From: Rhizobium sp. Q54
GTDB lineage: Bacteria; Pseudomonadota; Alphaproteobacteria; Rhizobiales; Xanthobacteraceae
Assembly: GCA_945870035.1 (NCBI GenBank)
Contig: CAMBQQ010000036.1
Span: 1-36,070, forward strand
DNA length: 36,070 bases
Direction: 5' to 3'
In this document: positions 7,928-15,569 of the stretch, in pieces
Layout: each line of letters begins with the position of its first letter
Position numbering within the stretch: the stretch's first letter is position 1
Notes under the pieces: generated by a model
Databases searched by the model: none
Told to the model about the DNA's origin: nothing
The model's input: only the letters and a program-made list of their open reading frames with translations
Program-made: the position numbers and the translations under genes

Positions 7928-8776
7928 ATGGCTCTGGAAATCAAGATTCTCGACTATGGCGACATCGAGCTGGAGTCGAGCTTCCTCGTGCTCGGGCGCG
8001 ATTGCGGCCGCGTGCGCCGCGTCAATACCTTCGGCTTTCTGGTGCTGGGCGGTCCCTGGCCGATCGTGGTCGACACCGGCTATCGCCACAACCAGATCAT
8101 GGAAAGCCTCGGCATGCGCGGCCTCCAGTTCCACGAGAACATGATCGAAAACCAGCTCGCCAAATTCGGCGTGCGCATGGGCGACGTGCGCTACGTCCTG
8201 CACACGCACCTCCATATCGATCATGCCGGCAAGGACGAACTGTTCCCGATGAACACCACCGTGATCATCAACCGGCGCGAACTGGAATATTCGGTCTCCG
8301 GCCTGATGCATCCACAATATCCCGCGCCCGACATCAAGCATCTGATCGACCGGCTGCACACCAGGGACGCGCTGCGCCTGGAAGACCTCGAGCTCTCCGG
8401 TCCGATCGAACTGTTCCCCGGCTGCATCATGGAAGTGGCCGGCGCGCACACCGAAGGCTCGATGAATGTGCATGTCGATACCGCGGAAGGCCGCGCCACG
8501 ATTTGCGGCGACGTGATCTACGACTTCAACGACCAGATCGTGAATCCCTTCCACGAACTGCATGCCAACGAGCCGCGAACGACCGGCAATCACGGCGTCT
8601 CGAAACGCGAGGAGAAGGCCGCAATCAAGAAGCTGCTCACCAATTCGAAATTCCTGCTGCCGGTGCACGACAAGCCAGCGAAGATTGCCGGCGGCCAGGT
8701 CATCGGCCGCATGGACATGACCGTCCCCGGTCCGGTGGTGCAAAGCCTGCCCGTACGCAACTGGTTCGCGATGTAG
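7928..8776 (+). CDS. MBL-fold metallo-hydrolase, N-acyl-homoserine-lactonase-like family
   Basis: The 282-residue enzyme has the dinuclear zinc motif HTHLHIDHAG (H92, H94, D97, H98 and neighbours). It also has a later His (AGAHTEGS), the bridging Asp (CGDVIYD) and a C-terminal His (LPVHDKP), so all metal ligands are present. The pattern matches the AttM/AiiA-like lactonase branch of the metallo-beta-lactamase superfamily. In this operon it more plausibly opens a lactone or cyclic ester formed after ring hydroxylation than quenches quorum signals, but that is inference. GAAGGGGAGG precedes the ATG. The next gene also encodes a lactonase-type domain, so two hydrolytic steps may follow the hydroxylase. 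Confidence 0.85.
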   Translation: MALEIKILDYGDIELESSFLVLGRDCGRVRRVNTFGFLVLGGPWPIVVDTGYRHNQIMESLGMRGLQFHENMIENQLAKFGVRMGDVRYVLHTHLHIDHAGKDELFPMNTTVIINRRELEYSVSGLMHPQYPAPDIKHLIDRLHTRDALRLEDLELSGPIELFPGCIMEVAGAHTEGSMNVHVDTAEGRATICGDVIYDFNDQIVNPFHELHANEPRTTGNHGVSKREEKAAIKKLLTNSKFLLPVHDKPAKIAGGQVIGRMDMTVPGPVVQSLPVRNWFAM

Positions 8777-8803
8777 GAACGCACCCGGACGGAGGAATTC
8801 GCC

Positions 8804-10393
8804 ATGACCACGCATGTCGCCGTCCGGCCGGGCTTTGCCGATCTTGTCGATCTGTGGGCGCCGGTGCGCCAGATCGGCACCGGCTTCCAGTTCACCGAAG
8901 GGCCTATCTGGCATCCGCGGGATAACTACCTGCTGTTCTCCGACATGCCGGGCGATGTGCGCCGCCGCTACGACTCGAGCGGCATCAAGGAGGTGATGAA
9001 GCCTTCGAACAAGTGCAACGGCATGACCTACGATGCCGAACTGAACCTCATCGTCTGCGAGCACGCGACATCCACATTGGTGCGCGAGCGGCCGGACGGG
9101 CGGCGCGAGATCATCGCGACGCATTTCGACGGCATCGAACTCAACAGCCCCAACGATGTCTGCGTCAAATCGGACGGCGCGATCTATTTCTCCGATCCCT
9201 GGTATGGCCGCATGCCCGTCTACGGTGTCGAACGGCCGCGCCAGCTCGGCTTCCAGGGCGTCTATCGCGTGCCGCCCGGCGGCGGCAAACCCGAATTGCT
9301 GGTCGACCGCTATCTGTTCGAGCAGCCGAACGGGCTGTGCTTCTCGCCCGATGAAAAGCTGCTCTACATCAACGATACGGTGCAGCAGTTGATCCGCGTC
9401 TTCGAGGTCCAGCCTGACGGTAAACTGGCGCGCGGGCGGATGTTCGCCTCCGGCATTTACTCGGCCACCGAGCCCGGCGTGCCGGACGGCATGAAATGCG
9501 ACGCACAGGGCAATGTCTGGGTCTGCGCGCCCGGCGGCGTCTGGGTCTATGCGCCGGACGGCGCGCTGATCGGCAAACTGCGCGTGCCTGAGTTGGTCGG
9601 CAACCTGACCTGGGGCGGGCCGGATTTTCGCACCCTCTTCCTCACCGCGACCCATTCGGTCTACGCGATGGAAACGAAAATCGGCCCCCGTGTCGAACCC
9701 TATATGCGGCAAGGCGCGGCGGGCAGCGGCGCGGCCCCGCAGGCCGGCGGCAGCATCGCGCGCAATGGCACGAAGAAAGCCGCGCCCGGTTATGCGCTCG
9801 AGCCGGCGCGCTGCGCGCTCATCATTCAGGACATGCAGAACGATGTGGTGATGGACGGCGGCGCCTTCGCCGCGTCCGGTTCGCCCATTCATTGCCGCGA
9901 GCAGAACGCGATCGGCAATGCCGCCCGGCTGGCCGCGGCCGCCCGCGCCCGCGGCATTCCCGTCATCCATGTCTGGTTCATCGTCGAGGCCGGCTGCCCG
10001 GGCGTGACGATGAATGCGCCGCTATTCGAAGGCCTCGCCGATACCAACGCGATGGTGCGCGGCAGTTGGGGCGCCGCCGCCGTGGCCGGACTTGAGGCGC
10101 AACCCGGCGACCACATCGTCGAAAAGCAGCGCATGAGCGCCTGGGAAGGAACCCGGCTGGAAACCGTACTGAAAGCGCTCAAGCGCGACATCGTTATCGT
10201 CACCGGAGCATGGACTAACATGTCGATCGAACACACCTCGCGCACCGGCGCCGACAAGGGCTATTACATGGTGGTGCCCGAGGATTGCTGTTCGACGATG
10301 AACGCCGAGTGGCACACCGCGTCGGTCAACTACGCCCTTCAGAACGTCGCCGTGGTGACCGACAGCGAGGCGCTGGTCGGCGCCTGGTCGTGA
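8804..10393 (+). CDS. Fusion of SMP-30/gluconolactonase domain with an isochorismatase-fold domain
   Basis: Residues ~1-300 form a six-bladed propeller of the SMP-30/gluconolactonase type: FTEGPIW with the metal Glu, NSPNDV and QPNGL loops, and VPDGMKCDAQGNVWV with the metal Asp. A Gly/Ala-rich linker (~303-330) leads to an isochorismatase-like hydrolase (~335-529) that begins ARCALIIQDMQNDVV. In the second domain the catalytic Asp (D343) and Lys (K441, in EKQRMSAWEGT) are present. The usual nucleophilic Cys of the TNxCV motif is Ser474 (TNMSIEH), encoded TCG. Cysteine hydrolases need that Cys; true isochorismatases of the EntB/PhzD kind do not rely on it. The fusion suggests two successive steps on one compound. 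GGAGG precedes the ATG 28 bases after the MBL gene. Confidence 0.9.
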   Translation: MTTHVAVRPGFADLVDLWAPVRQIGTGFQFTEGPIWHPRDNYLLFSDMPGDVRRRYDSSGIKEVMKPSNKCNGMTYDAELNLIVCEHATSTLVRERPDGRREIIATHFDGIELNSPNDVCVKSDGAIYFSDPWYGRMPVYGVERPRQLGFQGVYRVPPGGGKPELLVDRYLFEQPNGLCFSPDEKLLYINDTVQQLIRVFEVQPDGKLARGRMFASGIYSATEPGVPDGMKCDAQGNVWVCAPGGVWVYAPDGALIGKLRVPELVGNLTWGGPDFRTLFLTATHSVYAMETKIGPRVEPYMRQGAAGSGAAPQAGGSIARNGTKKAAPGYALEPARCALIIQDMQNDVVMDGGAFAASGSPIHCREQNAIGNAARLAAAARARGIPVIHVWFIVEAGCPGVTMNAPLFEGLADTNAMVRGSWGAAAVAGLEAQPGDHIVEKQRMSAWEGTRLETVLKALKRDIVIVTGAWTNMSIEHTSRTGADKGYYMVVPEDCCSTMNAEWHTASVNYALQNVAVVTDSEALVGAWS

Positions 10394-10397
10394 GGCT

Positions 10398-11291
10398 TCA
10401 GTTGGCGGCCGGCGCGCGACTGTGCACCGTTTCCCGATAAAACAGATAGAGGCCGCACAACACGATAATCATCGCGCCGCAGGCGGCGAGCAGGTCCGGC
10501 CATTCGCCGAACACCAGATAGCCGGCGATGGCGCCCCATACCAGCAGCGTGTAGCGAAACGAGGCGACCAGCGACAGAGGCGCGGTGCGGCAGGCATGGA
10601 CCAGGAGAAACGTGCCGATCAGCCACGCAACCGCCTGGATCAACAGCAACATGATCTCGCTATAGCGCATTGCCGGCCACGGTTCACCATAGCCGACCGC
10701 GAACGTTCCGACCGCCGTCGCCAGCGCCGACAGGAAAGCGACTTGAAGCGTCGACACGCCCGGGTCGATCTTTCGCGTCACGGTCTCGCGGCAGGCGGCG
10801 CCGAACGCCGCCAGCACGCCCAGGAGCGCCCACGGATTCAAACTGCCGGCATCGGGCTTGATGATGAGCAATACGCCGCCGAAGCCGATCACGATCGCGC
10901 TCCAGCGCCGCCAGCCGACTTTTTCCTTGAAGGCCACCACGGCGATGATCGTCATCAGAAATGGCGAAATCTGGAGGATCGCATAAAGCTCGGCGAGCTG
11001 CATGTGCATGACGGCGGTGGTGAACGCCAGAATGTTGATGCAGTCGAACAGGCAGCGCGCCAGCACCGCGCCGGAGAACGCGCCGGAGGTGGTGCCGGTG
11101 GACAAAAGCCGTGGCCGCGTCCAGGCCAGCACCGCGCCGAGCGAAACCATAATGATGACGCTGCGCCAGAAGATCAGTTCGGTCGCCGGAAAGCCGCGGC
11201 CGAGCAGCTTGAGCACCACGTCGCCGGCCACGTAAGCGGCCATGCTGAGCGAGATGGCGAAGATCGCGCGGCGCGATGATTGGTCTTGCAC
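10398..11291 (-). CDS. EamA/DMT-family transporter
   Basis: This is a ten-segment drug/metabolite transporter with two EamA repeats. The first runs from SMAAYVAGDVVLKLLG to GGVLLIIKP. The second runs from WALLGVLAAFGAACRETVTRK to the final segment ending LYLFYRET. I prefer the GTG at 11291, giving 297 residues, the usual length. The frame stays open upstream to an ATG at 11444, but those 51 extra residues are basic and unlike a transporter. The shorter start has only a weak GGAAA upstream, so the exact start is uncertain. It converges with the SMP-30 fusion gene, leaving four bases between stops, and diverges from the amidohydrolase. The substrate is unknown; export of amino acids or metabolites is usual for the family. 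Confidence 0.85.
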   Translation of the reverse strand: MQDQSSRRAIFAISLSMAAYVAGDVVLKLLGRGFPATELIFWRSVIIMVSLGAVLAWTRPRLLSTGTTSGAFSGAVLARCLFDCINILAFTTAVMHMQLAELYAILQISPFLMTIIAVVAFKEKVGWRRWSAIVIGFGGVLLIIKPDAGSLNPWALLGVLAAFGAACRETVTRKIDPGVSTLQVAFLSALATAVGTFAVGYGEPWPAMRYSEIMLLLIQAVAWLIGTFLLVHACRTAPLSLVASFRYTLLVWGAIAGYLVFGEWPDLLAACGAMIIVLCGLYLFYRETVHSRAPAAN

Positions 11292-11515
11292 GTTGGTTTC
11301 CGGCGGCGGGTCGACGATGGAGGCCGCGCGCCGATCAAGGTGCGCCGACGTCAAGCGAGACGAGTCATAGGACAGCCGCCAGGGAATGACAATTGCCGGC
11401 GCCAAAGACCTCGCCAGCGGGCACGCCAGGACCTCAAAGCGCAAACTGGAACATGGCGCCGCCTATGATAATGTCGGCGCGGCGCACGCTCGGAACAACG
11501 ACAGGACCTTGACGC

Positions 11516-12442
11516 ATGACGGAACCTGGCGCGCCGATTGACGTCACGCAATTTCCCATCGTCGATGCGCATCATCATTTCTGGGACCTGACGAACAACT
11601 ACCTCCCGTGGCTGTGCGACGAACCGCCGGTTCCGTTTCGCTATGGCGACTATGCCGCCATCCGCAAAAATTACATGCCGGCCGACTATCGGCGCGACAC
11701 CGGCAAATACAACGTCGTCAAATCCGTCTATATGGAAGCCGAGTGGGATCGCCGCGATCCGGTGGCGGAAACGCGCTGGATCGAGGCGATCAACGCCGCG
11801 TCCGGCCTGCCGGCCGCCTGCATCGGCCACGCCGAACCGGACCGCGCCGACATCGAAGACGTTCTCGAAGCCCACGCCGCAAGCCCGCTGATCCGCGGCA
11901 TTCGCCACAAGCCCAAGGCTGCGCCCTCGCCGCGCGATGCGGTGCGCGGCGCGCCAGGCTCGATGGACGATCCGCGCTGGCGCGCCGGCTATGCGCTGCT
12001 GGAGCGCTTCGGCCTGTCCTACGATCTGCAAACGCCGTGGTGGCATCTCGACGCCGCGGCCGCGCTCGCCGCCGACTTTCCGTACACGCAGATCGTCATC
12101 AATCACACCGGCCTGCCGTCGGATCGCTCGGACGAAGGCCTGCGCGGCTGGCGGCAGGCGCTGGAGACCGCGTCGCGGCAAGCCAATATCGCCATCAAGA
12201 TATCCGGCCTCGGCCGCGCCAACCTGCCCTGGACCGTCGAGGCCAACGGGCCGATCATCCGCGACACGATTGCGATCTTCGGCGTCGAGCGCTGCCTGTT
12301 CGCCAGCAACTTTCCGGTCGACGGCCTGACCGGAAGCTTCGAGACGATCTACGACGGCTTCTTCGCCGCGATCGCGGACCGCTCGCGCGACGACCATCGC
12401 AAGCTGTTTTGCGACAATGCGGTCCGGCTCTACCGGCTTTAG
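11516..12442 (+). CDS. Amidohydrolase_2-family metal-dependent hydrolase
   Basis: The 308-residue TIM-barrel enzyme begins with the signature VDAHHHFWD (~16-24), which supplies the HxH metal pair. It has GIRHKPK, the VINHTGLP strand end with a further His (~200), KISGLG, and FASNFPVDG, where the usual Asp closes the active site. This pattern belongs to the branch that includes 2-pyrone-4,6-dicarboxylate lactonase and L-fuconolactonase. Lactone or amide hydrolysis is therefore likely, in keeping with the other lactonases nearby. It is transcribed away from the EamA gene. CAGGA lies upstream of the ATG. The substrate cannot be read from sequence. Confidence 0.9.
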   Translation: MTEPGAPIDVTQFPIVDAHHHFWDLTNNYLPWLCDEPPVPFRYGDYAAIRKNYMPADYRRDTGKYNVVKSVYMEAEWDRRDPVAETRWIEAINAASGLPAACIGHAEPDRADIEDVLEAHAASPLIRGIRHKPKAAPSPRDAVRGAPGSMDDPRWRAGYALLERFGLSYDLQTPWWHLDAAAALAADFPYTQIVINHTGLPSDRSDEGLRGWRQALETASRQANIAIKISGLGRANLPWTVEANGPIIRDTIAIFGVERCLFASNFPVDGLTGSFETIYDGFFAAIADRSRDDHRKLFCDNAVRLYRL

Positions 12443-12486
12443 GCCCCCTCTTGCGGCGGGCCGCGCCCGGGCTTATATTCCTTCGC

Positions 12487-13152
12487 ATGCCCATCGCCCC
12501 CCTGTTCCGCAAACCCATCGGCCGCCTGCGCGTCGAGCCGCTCGATCCGGAGGCCATCCCGACCGGCGCGCGGCCACGCAATGCCAACGGCCAGGCGTCG
12601 CGGCGGCCGCATGCCGACGCCAAGGTGGCCGAGGTGCGCCACCTCATCGAAAAGACGACGCTCACCTATGGCGAGATCGCGCGGCGCACCGGCGTCGGCC
12701 GCGCCTCGATCTGCCGCTGGACCCGCGACCATGCCTGGGTGCGCGACCCGTGGGCGCCGCGCGCCACCGACACGCTGCCGACCGCGCGCGCCGGCCAGAG
12801 GCGCAAGCTGCGCCTGCTGGCCGAGCGGCTGCGCGTCCTCGCCGAGCGTCATGTCCGCGAACTGGAAGAAGCGCCGCAAGTCGATGCCGACAAACTCATG
12901 CAGGCGCTGCAACTCCTGAAGATGGCAAGGCTCGAGGCGATGGGCCGAAGGCGCCGCCGCAAATATTATGACGCGCCGGCGCGCACCGGCCTGCAAGTGA
13001 TGTCCGAGCAGGAGGCGATCCGCACCGCCATCAAGGAAATGCACCGCGGCGGTGTCAATGTCGACGCCGCGCCACCTGAAGCCGTCGATCTCGTGTGTGA
13101 TGCCTATCGGCCGCCGGACGGAAAGGCGTTGCGGGGCAGAGGCAGACGGTAG
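12487..13152 (+). CDS. Helix-turn-helix protein of unknown role
   Basis: The 221-residue protein is very basic. Residues ~45-80 form a clear helix-turn-helix (VRHLIEKTTLTYGEIARRT, then GVGRASICRWTRDHAW) like the small homeodomain-like HTH of transposase or recombinase subunits and of terminase small subunits. A central Arg/Glu-rich amphipathic helix (~100-150) could mediate dimerisation, followed by RRRRRKYYDAP. No nuclease or transposase catalytic domain is present. I do not recognise a named family. The start has no strong Shine-Dalgarno. The same frame is open further upstream only because it shadows the amidohydrolase gene. Confidence 0.65.
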   Translation: MPIAPLFRKPIGRLRVEPLDPEAIPTGARPRNANGQASRRPHADAKVAEVRHLIEKTTLTYGEIARRTGVGRASICRWTRDHAWVRDPWAPRATDTLPTARAGQRRKLRLLAERLRVLAERHVRELEEAPQVDADKLMQALQLLKMARLEAMGRRRRRKYYDAPARTGLQVMSEQEAIRTAIKEMHRGGVNVDAAPPEAVDLVCDAYRPPDGKALRGRGRR

Positions 13153-13213
13153 CTTCCTGCCCTGCCCGCGCGCCGCTCACAGACAATCCGCCGCGGCGAA
13201 TACCATAGACGGC

Positions 13214-13235
13214 CTATGTGCGATGCAGTACATAG
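13214..13235. promoter_or_regulatory. Candidate Crp/Fnr-type operator upstream of the Crp/Fnr gene
   Basis: The perfect inverted repeat CTATGT-N10-ACATAG (arms 13214-13219 and 13230-13235) has the TGT-N10-ACA geometry of Crp/Fnr-family sites, read as TGTGC-N6-GTACA. It lies 76 bases before the GTG start of the Crp/Fnr gene, a reasonable position for autoregulation. One occurrence in a GC-rich sequence is suggestive, not proof. Confidence 0.45.
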
Positions 13236-13311
13236 AGTCCATCATCGGCCGCATGAACCTGGCGCGATGCCTGAGAGACAGTTTGTGCTCCCACTTCACA
13301 AGGAGCGAACC

Positions 13312-14049
13312 GTGACGTCTCACAAGCCGACAGCAAAGCCCCGCAAGAAACGCACGGCCGCGAAAGCCAGAATCGCGGCGCCATTCGATGCGGCGGTTTA
13401 TCTGGATACCGTCGCCAAGGGCCGGACGATCACGCCGTACAAGAAGAAGAGCGTCATCTTCACCCAGGGCGACGATGCCGACGCCGTCATCTATATCCGC
13501 GCCGGCAAGGTCAAGGTCACGGTCATATCTGCGGAAGGCAACGAAGCCGTGGTCGCCATTCTCGGCGCCGACGAGTTCCTCGGCGAAGGCTGCCTGATCG
13601 GGCAGCAGAAACGCCTGGCGACGGCGTCGGCCATGTCGGATTGCACGGTGATGCAGGTCAGCAAGACGGAAATCCAGCGCGTGCTGAAGGACGAGCCGAC
13701 CTTCTCGCAGATGTTCGTCACGCATATCCTGGCCCGCAACGAACGCATTCAGGAAGATCTGGTCGACCAGCTCTTCAACTCGACCGAAAAGCGGCTGGCG
13801 CGCGTCCTGCTGCTGCTGGCGAATTTCGGCAAGACCGGCCGGCCGGAGCCGATCATCGGCAAGATCAGCCAGGAAACCCTGGCCGAAATGATCGGCACCA
13901 CGCGCTCCCGCGTCAGCCATTTCATGAACAAGTTTCGTAAACTCGGTTTCATCGCCTATAACGGCCACATCGACGTCCATAGCTCATTGCTCAGCGTCGT
14001 CCTTGCCGACAAGTCGCGCTCGGTCGCGCCGGCGCTTGAAAAGTCCTGA
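13312..14049 (+). CDS. Crp/Fnr-family transcriptional regulator
   Basis: I start at GTG 13312, with AAGGAG at 13300-13305, giving 245 residues. The frame extends upstream to 13216, but the extra sequence is not domain-like. After a basic N-terminus (~1-25), a cyclic-nucleotide-binding b-roll occupies ~35-140 (GDDADAVIYIRAGKVKV and GADEFLGEGCLIG). A long dimerisation helix follows, then a winged helix (~175-235) with ISQETLAEMIGTTRSRVSHF as the recognition HTH. There is no N-terminal cysteine cluster, so it is not an oxygen-sensing FNR. The phosphate-binding cassette is altered relative to CAP, so cAMP binding is uncertain. A TGT-N10-ACA palindrome upstream hints at autoregulation. Confidence 0.93.
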   Translation: MTSHKPTAKPRKKRTAAKARIAAPFDAAVYLDTVAKGRTITPYKKKSVIFTQGDDADAVIYIRAGKVKVTVISAEGNEAVVAILGADEFLGEGCLIGQQKRLATASAMSDCTVMQVSKTEIQRVLKDEPTFSQMFVTHILARNERIQEDLVDQLFNSTEKRLARVLLLLANFGKTGRPEPIIGKISQETLAEMIGTTRSRVSHFMNKFRKLGFIAYNGHIDVHSSLLSVVLADKSRSVAPALEKS

Positions 14050-14148
14050 ACGGGCCGCCGGCAAGTTGGTCCTTTTGGAACAGTATCGCCCTCGCCCGGC
14101 TGTTAACCTCCCGTTGAGGGGACGCAAACCAAGCGTCGGAGGTTTAAA

Positions 14149-14985
14149 ATGCCAGCTCTTTCACTGGGCGCTCGCGCGCATCGGCTCGCGATTTCGCTGC
14201 CAACGTCGGAGTTTCAACGTCCAAACGATTGCCCGCTAGACTCCTGCGCCGCGCTCCACGCCGGCACGATGGAGCTGGAGCGTCTGCAACAGGCGGAAGC
14301 CAGCCTGTCGGCGTCGCTGGCGCGCGAGCGCCTGCTGGTCGAGCAGAAGGATGAGCTCATCCGCCACAAGGATCTGCTGGGCCGCGAATCCGATCATCGC
14401 CTGATGAACGGGCTGCAAATGGTGACCAGCCTGCTGACCATGCAGAGCCGCCTGGTCGGCGACGAAGACTGCGCCGCCCAGTTGCGCATGGCGGCCAACC
14501 GCGTCGCCATGATCGGCAGGGTGCACCGCAGCCTGCACGCGCTCGACAACATCGCGAGCGTCGATCTGACCGGCTATCTCACGGACCTCTGCAAGGACAT
14601 GTCCACCATGCTGTCGGCCGACAACAATGCCACCGCGCTTGTCGTGGAAGGCATTGCGTTGAAGGTGCCGAGCGCCATTGGCATTCCGCTCGGCTTCGTC
14701 GTCAGCGAGCTGGTGACGAACTCCGCCAAATATGCCGTCGGCAAAATCACCGTCCGCGTCGCCGCCGATCCCGGCGGCGGTTACGCTTTATCGGTCACCG
14801 ACCGCGGCAAGGGATTGCCGAAAGATTTCGATCCGACCAAGACAAAGGGCCTCGGCATGCGCATCGTCATGTCGCTCGTCCAGCAGATCGGCGGCAAGTT
14901 GCGCTTTTCGTCCCGGGAGGGAATGCGCGGCACACGCTTCACAGTCCATTGCACCTGCGAGGCGGCGTCCGCCGCCGCTGCTTAA
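14149..14985 (+). CDS. Soluble HisKA_2-family sensor histidine kinase
   Basis: This 278-residue protein has no membrane segment and no PAS domain. Residues ~40-80 form a coiled coil (LQQAEASLSASLARERLL). The phospho-acceptor box follows (ESDHRLMNGLQMVTSLL, H83), typical of the HisKA_2/HWE-like class. The HATPase domain has an N-box (SELVTNSAKYA), DRGKGLP, and a G-box (KGLGMRIV). Kinases of this class often act on single-domain or PhyR-type response regulators in the alphaproteobacterial general stress response; no partner is in the window. GGAGG at 14138-14142 supports the ATG. The first ~40 residues look unstructured, so ATG 14269 (MELERL) is an alternative start. Confidence 0.9.
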   Translation: MPALSLGARAHRLAISLPTSEFQRPNDCPLDSCAALHAGTMELERLQQAEASLSASLARERLLVEQKDELIRHKDLLGRESDHRLMNGLQMVTSLLTMQSRLVGDEDCAAQLRMAANRVAMIGRVHRSLHALDNIASVDLTGYLTDLCKDMSTMLSADNNATALVVEGIALKVPSAIGIPLGFVVSELVTNSAKYAVGKITVRVAADPGGGYALSVTDRGKGLPKDFDPTKTKGLGMRIVMSLVQQIGGKLRFSSREGMRGTRFTVHCTCEAASAAAA

Positions 14986-15109
14986 GGGCGCGATCGGGCG
15001 CGGCGTAGCGCCTGTGCAAGCCCTGTATAAAACGCCGCAGTGTTTCTTTTTGACCAGACCTTGAAAGCCGGCGACCGCACGATGCGCAGGCACGTTGTCT
15101 CTCGCGTCC

Positions 15110-15147
15110 CGCCCTATGCACCCCCCCCCCATCCCCCGCATAGGGCG
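15110..15147. repeat. 11-bp inverted repeat enclosing a C10 homopolymer
   Basis: The arms CGCCCTATGC (15110-15119) and GCATAGGGCG (15138-15147) are perfect and extend one more pair outward. The 18-base loop is almost all cytosine, including ten consecutive C at 15121-15130. It could be a stem-loop in RNA or a small palindromic element. Homopolymers of this length are prone to slippage and sequencing error. Confidence 0.6.
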
Positions 15148-15184
15148 GATCCGCCTGACGTATCGTCCGTCACCACAGCGAGCG

Positions 15185-15376
15185 ATGATTGGCATGATGA
15201 ATTCCCGGCCCGCCCAACCCTGGCCCAGCAAACCGTGGCCGAAGTGCTCGACCTGCCATCGCCCGATGTCGCTCAACCGCCAGGTTCCGGCGCAAGGCGA
15301 AACCGTGTCCTCGTTCCGCTGCGAGGAATGCCCGGCGCGCGGCGCGGAGGCGGTGGTGGGGCCGGCGGGGATTTAG
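15185..15376 (+). CDS. Small zinc-ribbon-like protein, hypothetical
   Basis: The 63-residue frame has two CxxC knuckles (KCSTCHRP and RCEECPAR) separated by ~22 residues, the usual spacing of a compact zinc ribbon. The frame is open back to 15095, but the upstream part runs through the poly-C palindrome and is unlikely to be protein. ATGs at 15185, 15194 and 15197 are all possible, and none has a convincing Shine-Dalgarno. A hairpin directly after the stop (15381-15398) supports a real transcription unit. I do not recognise a named family; small Zn ribbons often bind nucleic acid or partner proteins. Confidence 0.45.
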   Translation: MIGMMNSRPAQPWPSKPWPKCSTCHRPMSLNRQVPAQGETVSSFRCEECPARGAEAVVGPAGI

Positions 15377-15380
15377 GGGC

Positions 15381-15398
15381 GGGCTTTTCCGTAAGCCC
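15381..15398 (+). terminator. Hairpin after the zinc-ribbon ORF
   Basis: GGGCTT-TTCCGT-AAGCCC is a perfect six-pair stem with a six-base loop, beginning four bases after the TAG at 15374-15376. No T-run follows on the + strand, so it would be a weak intrinsic terminator at best. Confidence 0.4.
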
Positions 15399-15409
15399 CT
15401 GCGCGCGTC

Positions 15410-15432
15410 ATGGCCGGGCTTGACCCGGCCAT
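15410..15432. repeat. Extragenic palindrome (ATGGCCGGG-N5-CCCGGCCAT)
   Basis: The nine-base arms are perfect around CTTGA. The element continues as CATCCACGTCTTGC, a wording I associate with highly repeated intergenic palindromes of Bradyrhizobium-type genomes. That association is from memory, and only one copy is seen in this window. It lies between two convergent units and could also act as a transcription end. Confidence 0.65.
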
Positions 15433-15539
15433 CCACGTCTTGCTTGCGAACCCCTCCTCCTACTCCATTCATCCCCGCGCAAAAGCGCAAAGCACGTCTC
15501 GACGCAGAATGCAGGGACCTTGCGCTTCCTTCACGCCTC

Positions 15540-15559
15540 CAAGCCGTCTCGCCGGCTTG
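15540..15559 (-). terminator. Hairpin downstream of the DsbA/ScsC-like gene
   Basis: CAAGCCG-N6-CGGCTTG lies about ten bases beyond the stop of the leftward thioredoxin-like gene. It is a seven-pair stem with no U-run after it on the minus strand, so the call is tentative. Confidence 0.35.
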
Positions 15560-15569
15560 CTGCCAGCCC

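Noticed and set aside
7568..9970. An 800-codon open frame on the minus strand opposite the VWA, MBL and SMP-30 genes
   Set aside because: It is antisense to three proteins with intact catalytic motifs, and its translation shows no domain and is rich in Arg, His, Asp and Ala. It is a GC-driven shadow.
10398..11444. Longer EamA protein from ATG 11444
   Set aside because: The extra 51 residues are basic and not transporter-like; the GTG at 11291 gives the usual family length.
13312..14049. Oxygen-sensing FNR identity for the Crp/Fnr regulator
   Set aside because: There is no N-terminal cysteine cluster to bind a 4Fe-4S centre.
14077..14104. EcfG-type stress promoter (GGAAC ... TGTT) before the HisKA_2 kinase
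   Set aside because: GGAAC at 14077-14081 is followed by GTT 20 bases later, longer than the usual GGAAC-N16/17-CGTT spacing, and the C before GTT is missing.
14986..15109. A further gene or RNA between the kinase and the poly-C palindrome
   Set aside because: No ribosome site, conserved-looking frame or strong hairpin was visible; I see nothing there.
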